Shown here: positions 1 through 7,928 of the stretch, piece after piece
Layout: each line of letters begins with the position of its first letter
Position numbering within the stretch: the first letter of the stretch is position 1
Assembly (NCBI RefSeq): GCF_002095475.1
Contig: NZ_MLFR01000001.1
Span: forward strand, 682,001 to 746,000
Length of the DNA: 64,000 nucleotides
Direction of reading: 5' to 3'
From: Pantoea rwandensis
Lineage (GTDB): Bacteria > Pseudomonadota > Gammaproteobacteria > Enterobacterales > Enterobacteriaceae
Notes under the pieces: model-generated
What the model saw: only the letters and a program-made list of their open reading frames with translations
Told to the model about the DNA's origin: nothing
The model's database searches: none
Position numbers and translations under genes: made by a program

Positions 1-1344
1 ATCGCCCACATCGTAGTAAATGTCTGGGCACGCCAAACCGTGTGGATCTTTACGAGTTTTACTCAGGGTTAAGCGGTTTTCTGGATCGGGCAGTGGCTCA
101 AGACTGATTGAGATATCCACGCTGTGGACCGAACGATAGCGGATTTCCTCATCCAGCGCTTTACCCACCAGCCCCTTCTTCAGCGCCTGCTGCGTTGCGG
201 CCACAACACGAGAAATGTTATTCAAAATCATTTTGTTGGCTGAATAGTCGCGGCGGAACTCACCATCGCGATAGCCGACCATACAGCTGCTCTGTGCTGG
301 TCCACGCCCCAGCCATACCGGTTCTTCGGTGAGGAACGAGCAGTGGAAACCGGAGTGGTCCATCATGTTGCGTCCGACCATATCGGAGCCATTAGCGATG
401 CCGTTCGGGTTGCCGCCGTTAGCCGCTAACAGCAGCAGACGGGGGGTTTCAATACCGTTGCAAGCCAGCGCAAAGGCTTTGCCGCTGGCCTTATGCGAGG
501 CACCAGAAGCATCTTTCCAGTGCACAGCGGTGATGCGGTTATTGCTGTCGGTATCGATTTTATAAACCACGGCCTCAGCCAGCACCACTGCACCATTGCG
601 TTCTGCACGTTCAATGTGGTGGATGCCGTTGTACATCGCACCAATCGGGCAGATGGGTTGGCAGTTGTTGTTGCCACAGCAGGTCGGGCGCCCTTCCCAC
701 GGACGGGTGCTGCGTCCCTGCGGAATCGGGACCAGGTTATAACCGTGTGGATTCACCACGCTGGCGAAGTAGTTATCACCATGCGCAAAAGGCACCATAT
801 CCATCGGATAAGGTTGGCTGCGCTCCGATGGCGACTGCATGCTGGCATCATTAGGACCGGCTACGCCAATCTCGTTTTCCGCACGACAATACCAAGGCTC
901 TAGTTCGTCATAACTGATGGGCCAGTCGCGACCCACGCCATATTTAGACTGCATCACGAAATCACTAGGATGATGACGCCAGCACGATGCAGCCCAGTGC
1001 CAGGTGGTGCCGCCAACCGTGCGCAAATATCCTTGCTGGAAACTGGACGCATTAGGACCGGTCACATTGACGTAGTTATTCGGCGGGAAGTAGAGCGGCG
1101 CGGGGGCGAATTTCGACTGCGGATACAGTCCTTGGAAATCTGACCCTGCACGATTGGCGAACGGCATATTGCGCCAGTTTTCGACCGCTTGCGCGCGGTC
1201 AATACGTAAACCTGCTTCCAGTACCAGTACCGAGTAGCCTTGGCTGACAAGCTCATTCGCCATCAAACCACCGACCACACCTGAGCCCACAATCACAATG
1301 TCTGCGGAGGCATCACCCTGCGCAGTAAAAATTGGTTTTTTCAT
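1..1344 (-). CDS. GMC-family FAD dehydrogenase, gluconate 2-dehydrogenase large subunit type (C-terminus cut by window edge)
   Basis: This is the catalytic flavoprotein of a periplasm-facing membrane dehydrogenase that oxidises gluconate or a related sugar or polyol and passes electrons to a cytochrome c subunit. The 448 visible codons open with MKKPIFTAQG and a Rossmann FAD motif, GSGVVGG, at residues 20-26. They also hold a Cys cluster, CCGNNNCQPICPIG, like the one that binds Fe-S in FAD-dependent glucose dehydrogenases. The frame is open to base 1, so the C-terminus and the expected cytochrome gene lie outside the window. It lies 29 bp after the small-subunit gene, on the same strand. The family is certain; the substrate is inferred and could be gluconate, 2-ketogluconate or sorbitol. 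Confidence 0.9.
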   Translation of the reverse strand, partial: MKKPIFTAQGDASADIVIVGSGVVGGLMANELVSQGYSVLVLEAGLRIDRAQAVENWRNMPFANRAGSDFQGLYPQSKFAPAPLYFPPNNYVNVTGPNASSFQQGYLRTVGGTTWHWAASCWRHHPSDFVMQSKYGVGRDWPISYDELEPWYCRAENEIGVAGPNDASMQSPSERSQPYPMDMVPFAHGDNYFASVVNPHGYNLVPIPQGRSTRPWEGRPTCCGNNNCQPICPIGAMYNGIHHIERAERNGAVVLAEAVVYKIDTDSNNRITAVHWKDASGASHKASGKAFALACNGIETPRLLLLAANGGNPNGIANGSDMVGRNMMDHSGFHCSFLTEEPVWLGRGPAQSSCMVGYRDGEFRRDYSANKMILNNISRVVAATQQALKKGLVGKALDEEIRYRSVHSVDISISLEPLPDPENRLTLSKTRKDPHGLACPDIYYDVGD

Positions 1345-1373
1345 GTTTTTTCGTCGTTTTTGTTTTTAGGAAA

Positions 1374-1940
1374 TTAAAGCTGTTCGATATGACCGTCGTG
1401 CTCATCCGGCACGGGCGCTGTCCACCAGATGGGGCCGTTTCCGCAGTAGGTCGGTACCACCAAACCGTCGCTGACCGTCTGGTACATCAACGCCTGTTTG
1501 TAAGCCACCAGCGTGCCGTGATAGTCATCCCCTACCGTCCCGGTGTACCAGGCGGTAACGATTTGGTAGAGGAAATCGTGCAGGCCTGCGGCGCTGGCTT
1601 TTGCCAGAAAATCTTGTGCATTGATTTGTGCTGTTATCAGCGCAGCGAGTTGTGCCAGACGCGGAACGAATTGCACGTCGCGCTGCGCCAAAACCTCGTA
1701 AAAACGCGCCGCTAAAGCCACATCCAGATGTTTATGTTCCGTAATCGCCTGAGAAACCGCGACGAACTGTTTCACCGCGTCACTGGCACGGACAACGCTG
1801 GCAGCCAGCGCTCGCCCCGGCAGAGCTGCGACCACGCCAGTGACGGTCAATCCTAGAGTCGCAAGCAAGAATTCCCTGCGGGTGGAACCGGTTCCATTTT
1901 TGATTGCAGAAACGGTTTCGGGTGCAAAATGTCGTTTCAT
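1374..1940 (-). CDS. gluconate 2-dehydrogenase subunit 3 family protein (small/gamma subunit) with Tat signal
   Basis: This is the small subunit of the membrane dehydrogenase. In this family it escorts the signal-less flavoprotein through the Tat pathway as a complex. The 188-aa protein has a twin-arginine motif, TRREFLL, at residues 20-26, then a hydrophobic stretch and an ALA-type cleavage site near residue 47. No cofactor-binding motif is visible, as expected. It is the first gene of the leftward operon, and the 183 bp upstream, before the LacI gene ends, must hold the promoter. The pairing with the GMC gene makes the call firm. Confidence 0.88.
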   Translation of the reverse strand: MKRHFAPETVSAIKNGTGSTRREFLLATLGLTVTGVVAALPGRALAASVVRASDAVKQFVAVSQAITEHKHLDVALAARFYEVLAQRDVQFVPRLAQLAALITAQINAQDFLAKASAAGLHDFLYQIVTAWYTGTVGDDYHGTLVAYKQALMYQTVSDGLVVPTYCGNGPIWWTAPVPDEHDGHIEQL

Positions 1941-2123
1941 GGGGTTACCTGATGCTGAGAAAAGAGGAGAAAGCCAAACGGCGTTATCCTAACGACTAAG
2001 TTGCAAAACTGTTATCAGGATTTGAACGAAATCCCATTAAACAGTGTGGAAATAGCTCTAAATGATAATTTAGGTCAAAAATTGTTGAGTCTGCGATAGT
2101 TTCTGACGGGCACGGGATGATGT

Positions 2124-3149
2124 TCAGGAAAAATACGAATAGCGATGATAAATCAGCAACGGCGTTTTGACGTCATTCACCGAACGTGCGCTGTGTGGTT
2201 GGTTGAAAATCGTCAAACACTGTTCGATCTCACGCCGCATATCGTGCCCCAGCACCATATCCATCACGCCGCGCTCCAGCAGCACACGGCTGGATTCACT
2301 CAATTCGTGACCGGTAAAGATCACCTGATCCTGCACACCACACTCTTCTAGCGCTTTGGCCACGCCCTCGTTGCCGCCGGCGGTGTTATAAATTCCTGCC
2401 AGCGGTTTGCCTTCATCAAGCCAGTTTTTTACGCTATGCCAAGCTGTCTCTGCCTCGTCGTTGATATTGACGCGATCACGAATCGTCAGCCACGGAAAGG
2501 CCTCACGTAATACCCGGCGGAAACCAACTTCACGCTCCTCTTGCGTGCGGTAGGTTGAACTACAAATCAGTAAAATGTTACCGGGTTGCTGCTGAGGTAA
2601 CATGCGTCCCATAAACCAACCTGCGGTGGCACCCGAGGCGATTTGATCCACGCCAACATAGGCAGTGCGGCGTGAATTGGGGAGATCGCTGGTGAGACAA
2701 ATCACCTGCACGCCATTATCAATAGCGGTCTTTACTGCTCGGTTAATTTTTACATCATCACGACAGACCAGAATGATGCCGCTCGCTTCACCCGCGCGGC
2801 GTTCAATCAACTGGCTAAACCGGTCAGCATTAAATTGGGCGCTGGGTAAGGTATCCAGGCTGATGTGCAGGTGTGGACGTTCAGCCATCACCGCTCGCGC
2901 CTGACGTTCTAAATGACCGAGAAAGCTAGTGCCGGATTCGCACAAAATCGCCACACGCTGTAATTCTGTGCTGTGGTTTTCACCCTCGCTGTGCATTCCC
3001 AGCCGCGCCATGGCCGTTTCCACTTTTTTACGCGTCACCTCGCGTACGCCTTCACGCCCATTAAGTACGCGGTCCACCGTGGCCGGACTGACGCCCGCTT
3101 CCTGCGCGATATCCTTAATTGATGGCAATTTCCAGTTGTGTAACGTCAT
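2124..3149 (-). CDS. LacI-family transcriptional regulator with sugar-binding domain
   Basis: This is a DNA-binding regulator that senses a small molecule, probably a sugar or cyclitol. The N-terminus, SIKDIAQEAGVSPATVDRVLNG, is a LacI helix-turn-helix plus hinge, and the remaining residues form a periplasmic-binding-protein-like sensor domain. The chosen ATG at 3149 gives 341 aa and has a strong AGGAAGGG ribosome site 5 bases upstream. A longer in-frame reading from 3185 lacks one. It is divergent from the IolG-like dehydrogenase at 3385, so it most likely controls that gene and itself from the shared 235-bp region. The effector is not known. Confidence 0.88.
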   Translation of the reverse strand: MTLHNWKLPSIKDIAQEAGVSPATVDRVLNGREGVREVTRKKVETAMARLGMHSEGENHSTELQRVAILCESGTSFLGHLERQARAVMAERPHLHISLDTLPSAQFNADRFSQLIERRAGEASGIILVCRDDVKINRAVKTAIDNGVQVICLTSDLPNSRRTAYVGVDQIASGATAGWFMGRMLPQQQPGNILLICSSTYRTQEEREVGFRRVLREAFPWLTIRDRVNINDEAETAWHSVKNWLDEGKPLAGIYNTAGGNEGVAKALEECGVQDQVIFTGHELSESSRVLLERGVMDMVLGHDMRREIEQCLTIFNQPHSARSVNDVKTPLLIYHRYSYFS

Positions 3150-3384
3150 GACCCTTCCTGATGTCTTCCACCTCGTTTTGACCACGATATCTCGATAAGT
3201 TTATAAAAATCAAATTGATATAACGCTATGTTTTTACGTAATTAGTTTTTATTTGATGTATTAAACCTCAAATTTTCATGTGATCAGCCTCATCTTTTCA
3301 GCATCATTTTTGGGCTTTGTTTTGACTTAAAACGCGCAAAATCGATTAATAGCGCCATCACCTGTCGCCCTCAAAGGAAATAAA
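3150..3384. promoter_or_regulatory. divergent promoter region between LacI regulator and iolG-like gene
   Basis: This AT-rich region must contain both divergent promoters. The only short symmetric motif I picked out is ATCAAATTGAT at 3209-3219, which could be operator sequence but lacks the central CG usual for LacI-family sites. The ribosome site AAAGGAAATAAA precedes the ATG at 3385. Confidence 0.35.
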
Positions 3385-4386
3385 ATGCTAAATGTTGCTC
3401 TCTTAGGTGCTGGCCGCATTGGACAGATTCACGCCGGGAATATCGCCGCGCATCCGCAGTGCCGTCTGGCCTACGTGATGGATGTCTACGCACCTGCCGC
3501 CAACGCGCTGGCTGAGAAATACGGTGCTAAAGTGGCCGATCTCGACACTATTCTGGCGGACAGCGCCATTGACCTGGTCGCAATTTGCAGCGCCACTAAT
3601 ACTCACGCAGATTTGATCGAAGCCGCCGCCCGCGCCAAAAAAGCCATTTTCTGCGAGAAACCGGTGGATTTAAGCCTGGAGCGCGTACAGAAGTGCCTGG
3701 CCACAGTGCGCGATGCAGGTGTTCCGCTGATGATTGGGTTTAACCGTCGCTTCGACCCAAGCATGGCGCATTTGCAGGCGTGTCTGCGTGATGGCGAAAT
3801 TGGTGAAACCGAATTAGTGACTATCAGCTCTCGCGATCCGGGCGCCCCACCACCTGAGTACGTCAAAGTCTCTGGTGGCCTGTTCCGCGATATGACCATC
3901 CATGACTTTGATATGGCGCGCTGGTTGCTGAATGAGGAACCGATTTCAGTGTTCGCCAGTGCCGCGGCGCTGGTTGATCCGCAGATCAAAGCGCTGGGCG
4001 ATGTTGATACCGCCGTGGTCACCCTGACCTGTGCCAGCGGCAAGATGGCGGTGATCACTAACAGCCGTCGCGCCAGTTACGGTTACGATCAACGTATTGA
4101 AGTTCACGGTAGCGAGGGGATGCTACAGGTAACAAACCAGCTGGAGTCACAGTTGGTGAAATCAGTGGCGAATGGCGTAGTCGCACAGAAGCCGCAGCAT
4201 TTCTTCCTGCAGCGTTATGCCGATGCTTATCGCAACGAATTGGCGACCTTTATTGAGGCACTGGCAAAAGGTGAAGGGCATTACCCAAGCGGTAACGATG
4301 GATTGCAGGCGTTGTTGCTGGCAGATGCCGCGCTGGCATCGTTGCAGAGCGGTAAACCGGTGGCACCGCAGTCGTTACTGTCCTAA
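3385..4386 (+). CDS. iolG: Gfo/Idh/MocA-family dehydrogenase, inositol 2-dehydrogenase-like
   Basis: This NAD-dependent enzyme is predicted to oxidise myo-inositol or a related cyclitol or sugar at one hydroxyl to the ketone. The 333-aa protein has the Rossmann motif GAGRIG (8-13), the EKP motif (91-93) and the catalytic pair D169/H173 in RDMTIHDFD, as in IolG. Length matches the family. It stands alone: no iolE, iolD, iolB, iolC or inositol transporter is next to it, so the ketone would have to be processed by genes elsewhere. A divergent LacI regulator likely controls it. A scyllo-inositol or other sugar dehydrogenase role is possible. Confidence 0.8.
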   Translation: MLNVALLGAGRIGQIHAGNIAAHPQCRLAYVMDVYAPAANALAEKYGAKVADLDTILADSAIDLVAICSATNTHADLIEAAARAKKAIFCEKPVDLSLERVQKCLATVRDAGVPLMIGFNRRFDPSMAHLQACLRDGEIGETELVTISSRDPGAPPPEYVKVSGGLFRDMTIHDFDMARWLLNEEPISVFASAAALVDPQIKALGDVDTAVVTLTCASGKMAVITNSRRASYGYDQRIEVHGSEGMLQVTNQLESQLVKSVANGVVAQKPQHFFLQRYADAYRNELATFIEALAKGEGHYPSGNDGLQALLLADAALASLQSGKPVAPQSLLS

Positions 4387-4399
4387 TGATCTGCACATT

Positions 4400-4460
4400 C
4401 CGTAGCGGCACGATTTATCGTGCGATTGGAGAAATCGTGCATTACATTGCACCGCTACGG
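4400..4460. repeat. dispersed palindromic repeat (REP-like), nested hairpins
   Basis: Outer arms CCGTAGCGG (4400-4408) and CCGCTACGG (4452-4460) enclose an inner hairpin, GCACGATTTATCGTGC (4408-4423). It lies between the convergent iolG and pirin genes, where it could also stop transcription. The ATTTAT core matches the repeats at 6215, 6460 and 7843. Confidence 0.75.
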
Positions 4461-4481
4461 TTCGTGCTTCTGCTCTAAGCT

Positions 4482-5207
4482 TTAACGCTGTGGATGGTTC
4501 ACTTCAAGCGGACGCAGGTCGAACAGCAGTACTTCGGCGTTATCACCGTTAGTGAAATGCAGCGCGGTTTCATTGCGCACACGTGCACCGTCACCTTCTT
4601 TGAAATTCACGCCGTTAACTTCGATGTTGCCACGTGCCACATGAATGTAAGCGTAACGATCAGTACTCAGCTCAAAAGTCTGCTGCTCAGCACCATCAAA
4701 GAAGCCAGCATAAATACGGATATCCTGACGCACGCTCAAGCTGCCTTTCTCGCCTTCTGGTGAGATGATTAAACGCAGCTGGCCGCGTTTTTCACTTTCA
4801 GCGACTGAAATCTGCTGATAACCCGGCTGGGTGTTGCGCTCACCAGGCACAATCCAAATCTGTAGGAAATGCACGTTATCGCTTTTCGAGTGGTTAAACT
4901 CGCTATGCGTCACACCGCTACCCGCACTCATTAACTGCACATCACCTGGGACAATAACAGAACCTGTGCCCATGGAATCTTTATGCTCCAGTGCACCGTC
5001 TAGCACATAGGAGATGATTTCCATGTTGTTATGCGGATGTGCACCAAAACCACGCCCCGCCGCGACACGGTCGTCGTTAATCACCAGCAGGTCGGAAAAA
5101 CCAGCCTGTTTTGGGTCCCAGTAGTTAGCAAAAGAAAACGTGTGGTGCGAGTTCAGCCAACCGTGGTCACCCACTCCGCGTTGTTCTGCCAGGCGTTGTT
5201 CAATCAT
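4482..5207 (-). CDS. pirin-family bicupin (YhhW-like)
   Basis: This is a cytoplasmic iron-containing bicupin. The E. coli relative YhhW and human pirin degrade quercetin in vitro, but the physiological role is unclear. The 241-aa reading from ATG 5207 has an AGAGGAAC ribosome site; the frame continues upstream to 5318 without one. The four metal ligands of pirins are visible at H57, H59, H101 and E103. The N-terminal HGWLNSHHTFSFANYWDP is typical of the family. It is divergent from the LysR gene at 5331, which likely regulates it. Confidence 0.9.
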   Translation of the reverse strand: MIEQRLAEQRGVGDHGWLNSHHTFSFANYWDPKQAGFSDLLVINDDRVAAGRGFGAHPHNNMEIISYVLDGALEHKDSMGTGSVIVPGDVQLMSAGSGVTHSEFNHSKSDNVHFLQIWIVPGERNTQPGYQQISVAESEKRGQLRLIISPEGEKGSLSVRQDIRIYAGFFDGAEQQTFELSTDRYAYIHVARGNIEVNGVNFKEGDGARVRNETALHFTNGDNAEVLLFDLRPLEVNHPQR

Positions 5208-5299
5208 GGTTTGTTCCTCTAATGTGCGAGGGTCAGGCATTTGCCCTTCCGAATGAGGATAAGTATACGTAAACTGATTTGCCCAACAATGTGCTAGCC

Positions 5300-5314
5300 T
5301 GACAATGACTGTCA
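5300..5314. promoter_or_regulatory. candidate LysR-type operator (T-N11-A box)
   Basis: TGACA-ATGAC-TGTCA is a perfect 5+5+5 interrupted palindrome in the 123-bp gap between pirin and its divergent LysR. Its spacing and symmetry are those of LysR-family boxes, and it starts 31 bp upstream of the LysR ATG, a usual place for autoregulation. Binding is inferred. Confidence 0.5.
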
Positions 5315-5330
5315 CCAATTAGTGGACAAT

Positions 5331-6212
5331 ATGCAGATAGAAGATCTTCGTATTTATGTCGCCGTGATCAAAGCCGGTAATTTTACCGCCGCTGCCGAGC
5401 AGTTAATGCTGTCAAAGCAGTACGTGAGTCGTCGCATTGCGTCGCTGGAAGAGTCACTCGGCGCGCGCTTGCTGAATCGTAATACGCGTAAATTATCGGT
5501 GACAGATAACGGCCAGATTTTTGCCCAACATGCGCAGCGCATTCTGGATGATGTGCAGGAAGCCGAACTGGCCGTATCCGGGCGACGTCAGGTACTACAG
5601 GGCAGCTTTCGACTCAGCGTGCCGATGTCATTTGGTATCAGCCATTTATCACCCTTCATCGCCGAATTTCTCAGCCAGCATCCGGGGTTGCAGTTCCAGG
5701 TTGAACTGGCCGACCGCTATGTCGATATGGTTGGTGAGGGCTTCGATATGGCGATCCGTATTGGTACCCTGCCCGACTCCAGCCTGATAGCTAAACGTCT
5801 CGGGGTATTTCGCCGCGTGATTTGTGGCAGTCCGTCGTATATCCAAGGCGCGGGCGCACCACGTGAGCCAGAGGATCTGCTGCAACACGCCTGCCTGCGT
5901 TACGGACGCGAAAGCCAGACTGGCTGGGAATTGTTTAACGGCGATCAGCGCAAAGTGATGGCGGTTCAAGGCCCAATGGTCAGCAATAATGGCGAGATGT
6001 TGCGTGATGCGGCCGTCGCCGGTTTGGGATTGATTCTGCTGCCGGAATTTATCGTCGCACCGGCGTTAGCCAGCGGTGAGTTAATGACCGTGCTCGACGA
6101 ATGGCGACCTTCGTCACTCAACCTCAATGCGCTCTATCCGCAACATCGGCAGCGCAGCGAAGTGAACCGGGTGTTTATGGCGTTTTTGCAGGAGAAGTTG
6201 GCGAGGGAATGA
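5331..6212 (+). CDS. LysR-family transcriptional regulator (next to pirin)
   Basis: This regulator has an N-terminal winged helix (MQIEDLRIYVAVIKAGNFTAAAEQL...) and a C-terminal effector-binding domain with the motif VGEGFDMAIRIG, which is common in the large LysR clade that controls neighbouring oxidoreductases. ATG 5331 gives 293 aa; GTG 5322 in the same frame is an alternative, and neither has a strong ribosome site. It is divergent from the pirin gene. A microsatellite/REP element follows 3 bp after the stop codon. Confidence 0.88.
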   Translation: MQIEDLRIYVAVIKAGNFTAAAEQLMLSKQYVSRRIASLEESLGARLLNRNTRKLSVTDNGQIFAQHAQRILDDVQEAELAVSGRRQVLQGSFRLSVPMSFGISHLSPFIAEFLSQHPGLQFQVELADRYVDMVGEGFDMAIRIGTLPDSSLIAKRLGVFRRVICGSPSYIQGAGAPREPEDLLQHACLRYGRESQTGWELFNGDQRKVMAVQGPMVSNNGEMLRDAAVAGLGLILLPEFIVAPALASGELMTVLDEWRPSSLNLNALYPQHRQRSEVNRVFMAFLQEKLARE

Positions 6213-6214
6213 AA

Positions 6215-6241
6215 CCAGGTCGCCATAAATGGCGACCCTAC
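6215..6241 (-). repeat. REP-like palindromic repeat, left copy of an inverted pair
   Basis: The 27-bp unit read on the minus strand is GTAGGGT, then CGCC-ATTTAT-GGCG, then ACCTGG. It is the mirror partner of the copy at 6460-6486: flanks and ATTTAT centre are identical, while the 4-base arms differ but stay self-complementary. It begins 3 bp after the LysR stop codon. Confidence 0.85.
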
Positions 6242-6294
6242 AGAGGTAAGGTACTCAGCACTGGCACTGGCACCTAAATCGTCACCAACACCAA

Positions 6295-6444
6295 CATCGG
6301 CATCGGCATCGGCATCGGCATCGGCATCGGCATCGGCATCGGCATCGGCATCGGCATCAACATCGTCATCGACATCGACATCGACATCATCACCGACATT
6401 ATCACCGACATTATCACCGACATTATCACCGACATTATCATCAG
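6295..6444. repeat. tandem microsatellite: CATCGG hexamers followed by a 12-bp repeat
   Basis: Ten perfect CATCGG units run from 6295 to 6354, followed by CATCAA and GACATC-type variants. Three perfect copies of CATTATCACCGA (6397-6432) follow, flanked by imperfect ones from 6385 and to 6444. Reading frames through it give only alternating dipeptides (Asp-Ala, Met-Pro), so it is not coding. It sits between convergent genes and is bracketed by inverted REP-like repeats. Copy number is expected to vary between strains. Confidence 0.95.
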
Positions 6445-6459
6445 TATTGACATTACACC

Positions 6460-6486
6460 GTAGGGTGCGCATTTATGCGCACCTGG
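6460..6486 (+). repeat. REP-like palindromic repeat, right copy of an inverted pair
   Basis: GTAGGGT, then GCGC-ATTTAT-GCGC, then ACCTGG: the same 27-bp frame as the copy at 6215-6241 but in the opposite orientation and with different arm bases. It lies 13 bp from the end of the leftward MFS gene and may act as its 3' end hairpin. Confidence 0.85.
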
Positions 6487-6499
6487 AATCATCAGAAGA

Positions 6500-7735
6500 T
6501 TAGAGGCCGCCCTCGTGGGCAAAGGTAATCGATTTTCTGCGTGCATCGCGCACCGCTATGCCGTGAATCAGCAGGCCCAATACCGCCAGGATTGCGCCAA
6601 CCCAACCGGTGGATTGCCAGCCGAGGCCCGCAGAGATGGTCACACCACCAAGCCATGCACCCAGCGCGTTCGCCAGGTTAAACGCCGAGTGATTCAACGC
6701 GGCGGCCATGGTTTGCGCATCACCTGCGACATCCATTAAACGGATCTGCAGCACGCTCGCCAACGCCACCATGGTGCCGACCAACATCACGTTAAGCGAT
6801 CCAGCAAACGCGTAGTGCGCTGTGAAGACAAAGGCGCTCAATACCAGCACCGACCAAATCAGCACCAGCCGGATGGTTTTCTCAAGGCCGCGATCGGCCA
6901 GACGCCCGCCAACCACATTGCCGATGATCATACCAAGACCAAATAGCGCTAACACCGCGGGGATCCAGCTCACCGGCATTTGCGCCAGCTCGGTCAGGGT
7001 CGGTTTTACATAGCTGAACACCGAGAACAGGCCACCACTGCCGATAGCCCCAATCGCCAGTGTCAACAACACCTGCTTACGCGTCAGGGCCGAGAGTTCA
7101 CGCAGAGGGCTAGCATTTTTGTCACCCGCGACATTGGGCACCCACAGTCCAACCAGCACCATCGTCAACAGCGCCAGCACACCCACAATCGCAAAGGCTT
7201 CACGCCAGCCAAAGATCTGACCAATCGCTGTTACCGCTGGCACGCCCAGCAGGTTGGCAATCGTTAGCCCGAACAGCACCATCGAAACCGCCTGGGCACG
7301 CCTCTTACGCTCAACCAGACCCGCCGCTACCAAGGCTGCTACCCCGAAGAAAGTGCCGTGCGGGAAGCCAGCGAGGAAACGCGCCAACAGCATCGAGTAA
7401 TAGCCCGGCGCAATTGAACTCAATAAGTTGCCTGCTGCGAACAGGCCCATCAAGGTCATCAGGAAATTGCGGCGTGAGGCGCGAGCGCCGAGAATGGCCA
7501 GCAACGGCGCACCAATCACCACGCCAAGCGCGTAAATACTGATCAGATGGCCCGCAGAGGGAATGGAAACGTTGAGACCTTTGGCCGCATCGGGCAGCAA
7601 GCCCATAATAACGAACTCGCCAGTACCAATGGCAAAGCCACCAGTACCTAGCGCAAACAGCGCTTTCAACACATTACCACGCGGCAGCGATGCCTCGTCC
7701 GGCAGCTGATTAAGTTGGGGTTGAACAGATGACAT
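6500..7735 (-). CDS. MFS transporter, DHA1 family (AraJ/YdhP-like)
   Basis: This is an inner-membrane proton-driven exporter of the drug:H+ antiporter-1 family, 411 aa with about 12 membrane segments. The N-terminal GTGEFVIMGLLPD and the SIPSAGHLISIYALGVVIGAPLL segment resemble E. coli AraJ and YdhP, which export arabinose, sugars or arsenicals. The substrate cannot be read from sequence. It is a single gene, convergent with the LysR gene to its left and separated from it by the REP-bracketed microsatellite. Confidence 0.85.
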   Translation of the reverse strand: MSSVQPQLNQLPDEASLPRGNVLKALFALGTGGFAIGTGEFVIMGLLPDAAKGLNVSIPSAGHLISIYALGVVIGAPLLAILGARASRRNFLMTLMGLFAAGNLLSSIAPGYYSMLLARFLAGFPHGTFFGVAALVAAGLVERKRRAQAVSMVLFGLTIANLLGVPAVTAIGQIFGWREAFAIVGVLALLTMVLVGLWVPNVAGDKNASPLRELSALTRKQVLLTLAIGAIGSGGLFSVFSYVKPTLTELAQMPVSWIPAVLALFGLGMIIGNVVGGRLADRGLEKTIRLVLIWSVLVLSAFVFTAHYAFAGSLNVMLVGTMVALASVLQIRLMDVAGDAQTMAAALNHSAFNLANALGAWLGGVTISAGLGWQSTGWVGAILAVLGLLIHGIAVRDARRKSITFAHEGGL

Positions 7736-7842
7736 GTTATTCCAGAAACGCAGGTGAAAAGTTCAGCTCTAATCCATTGTCAGAACTGAAAGGATTTAGC
7801 GGGGCATGATAACCGATTTAGATAGGATTTGGATGACTTGTC

Positions 7843-7909
7843 GCGGCGCAATTTATTGTGCATCTGTCAGCGGAACGGTCGCTGTAAGTCGCGCGATGAA
7901 TCGCGCCGC
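7843..7909. repeat. dispersed palindromic repeat pair (REP-like)
   Basis: Two hairpins face each other: GCGGCGCAATTTATTGTGC (7843-7861) and GCGCGATGAATCGCGCCGC (7891-7909). The outer GCGGCGC/GCGCCGC arms also pair with each other. The organisation matches the repeat at 4400-4460. It lies between the upstream end of the MFS gene and the 3' end of the ROK kinase gene. Confidence 0.65.
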
Positions 7910-7928
7910 AACTGAAGCGTATTGAACA

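Noticed and set aside
6295..6444. Tandem repeats considered as a CRISPR array
   Set aside because: The units are 6 and 12 bp with no unique spacers and no cas genes.
6134..6546. Two leftward open frames through the microsatellite, giving long Asp-Ala or Met-Pro dipeptide runs
   Set aside because: They exist only because the repeat unit is a multiple of three; they cross the palindromes and the 3' ends of two real genes, and have no ribosome site or conserved character.
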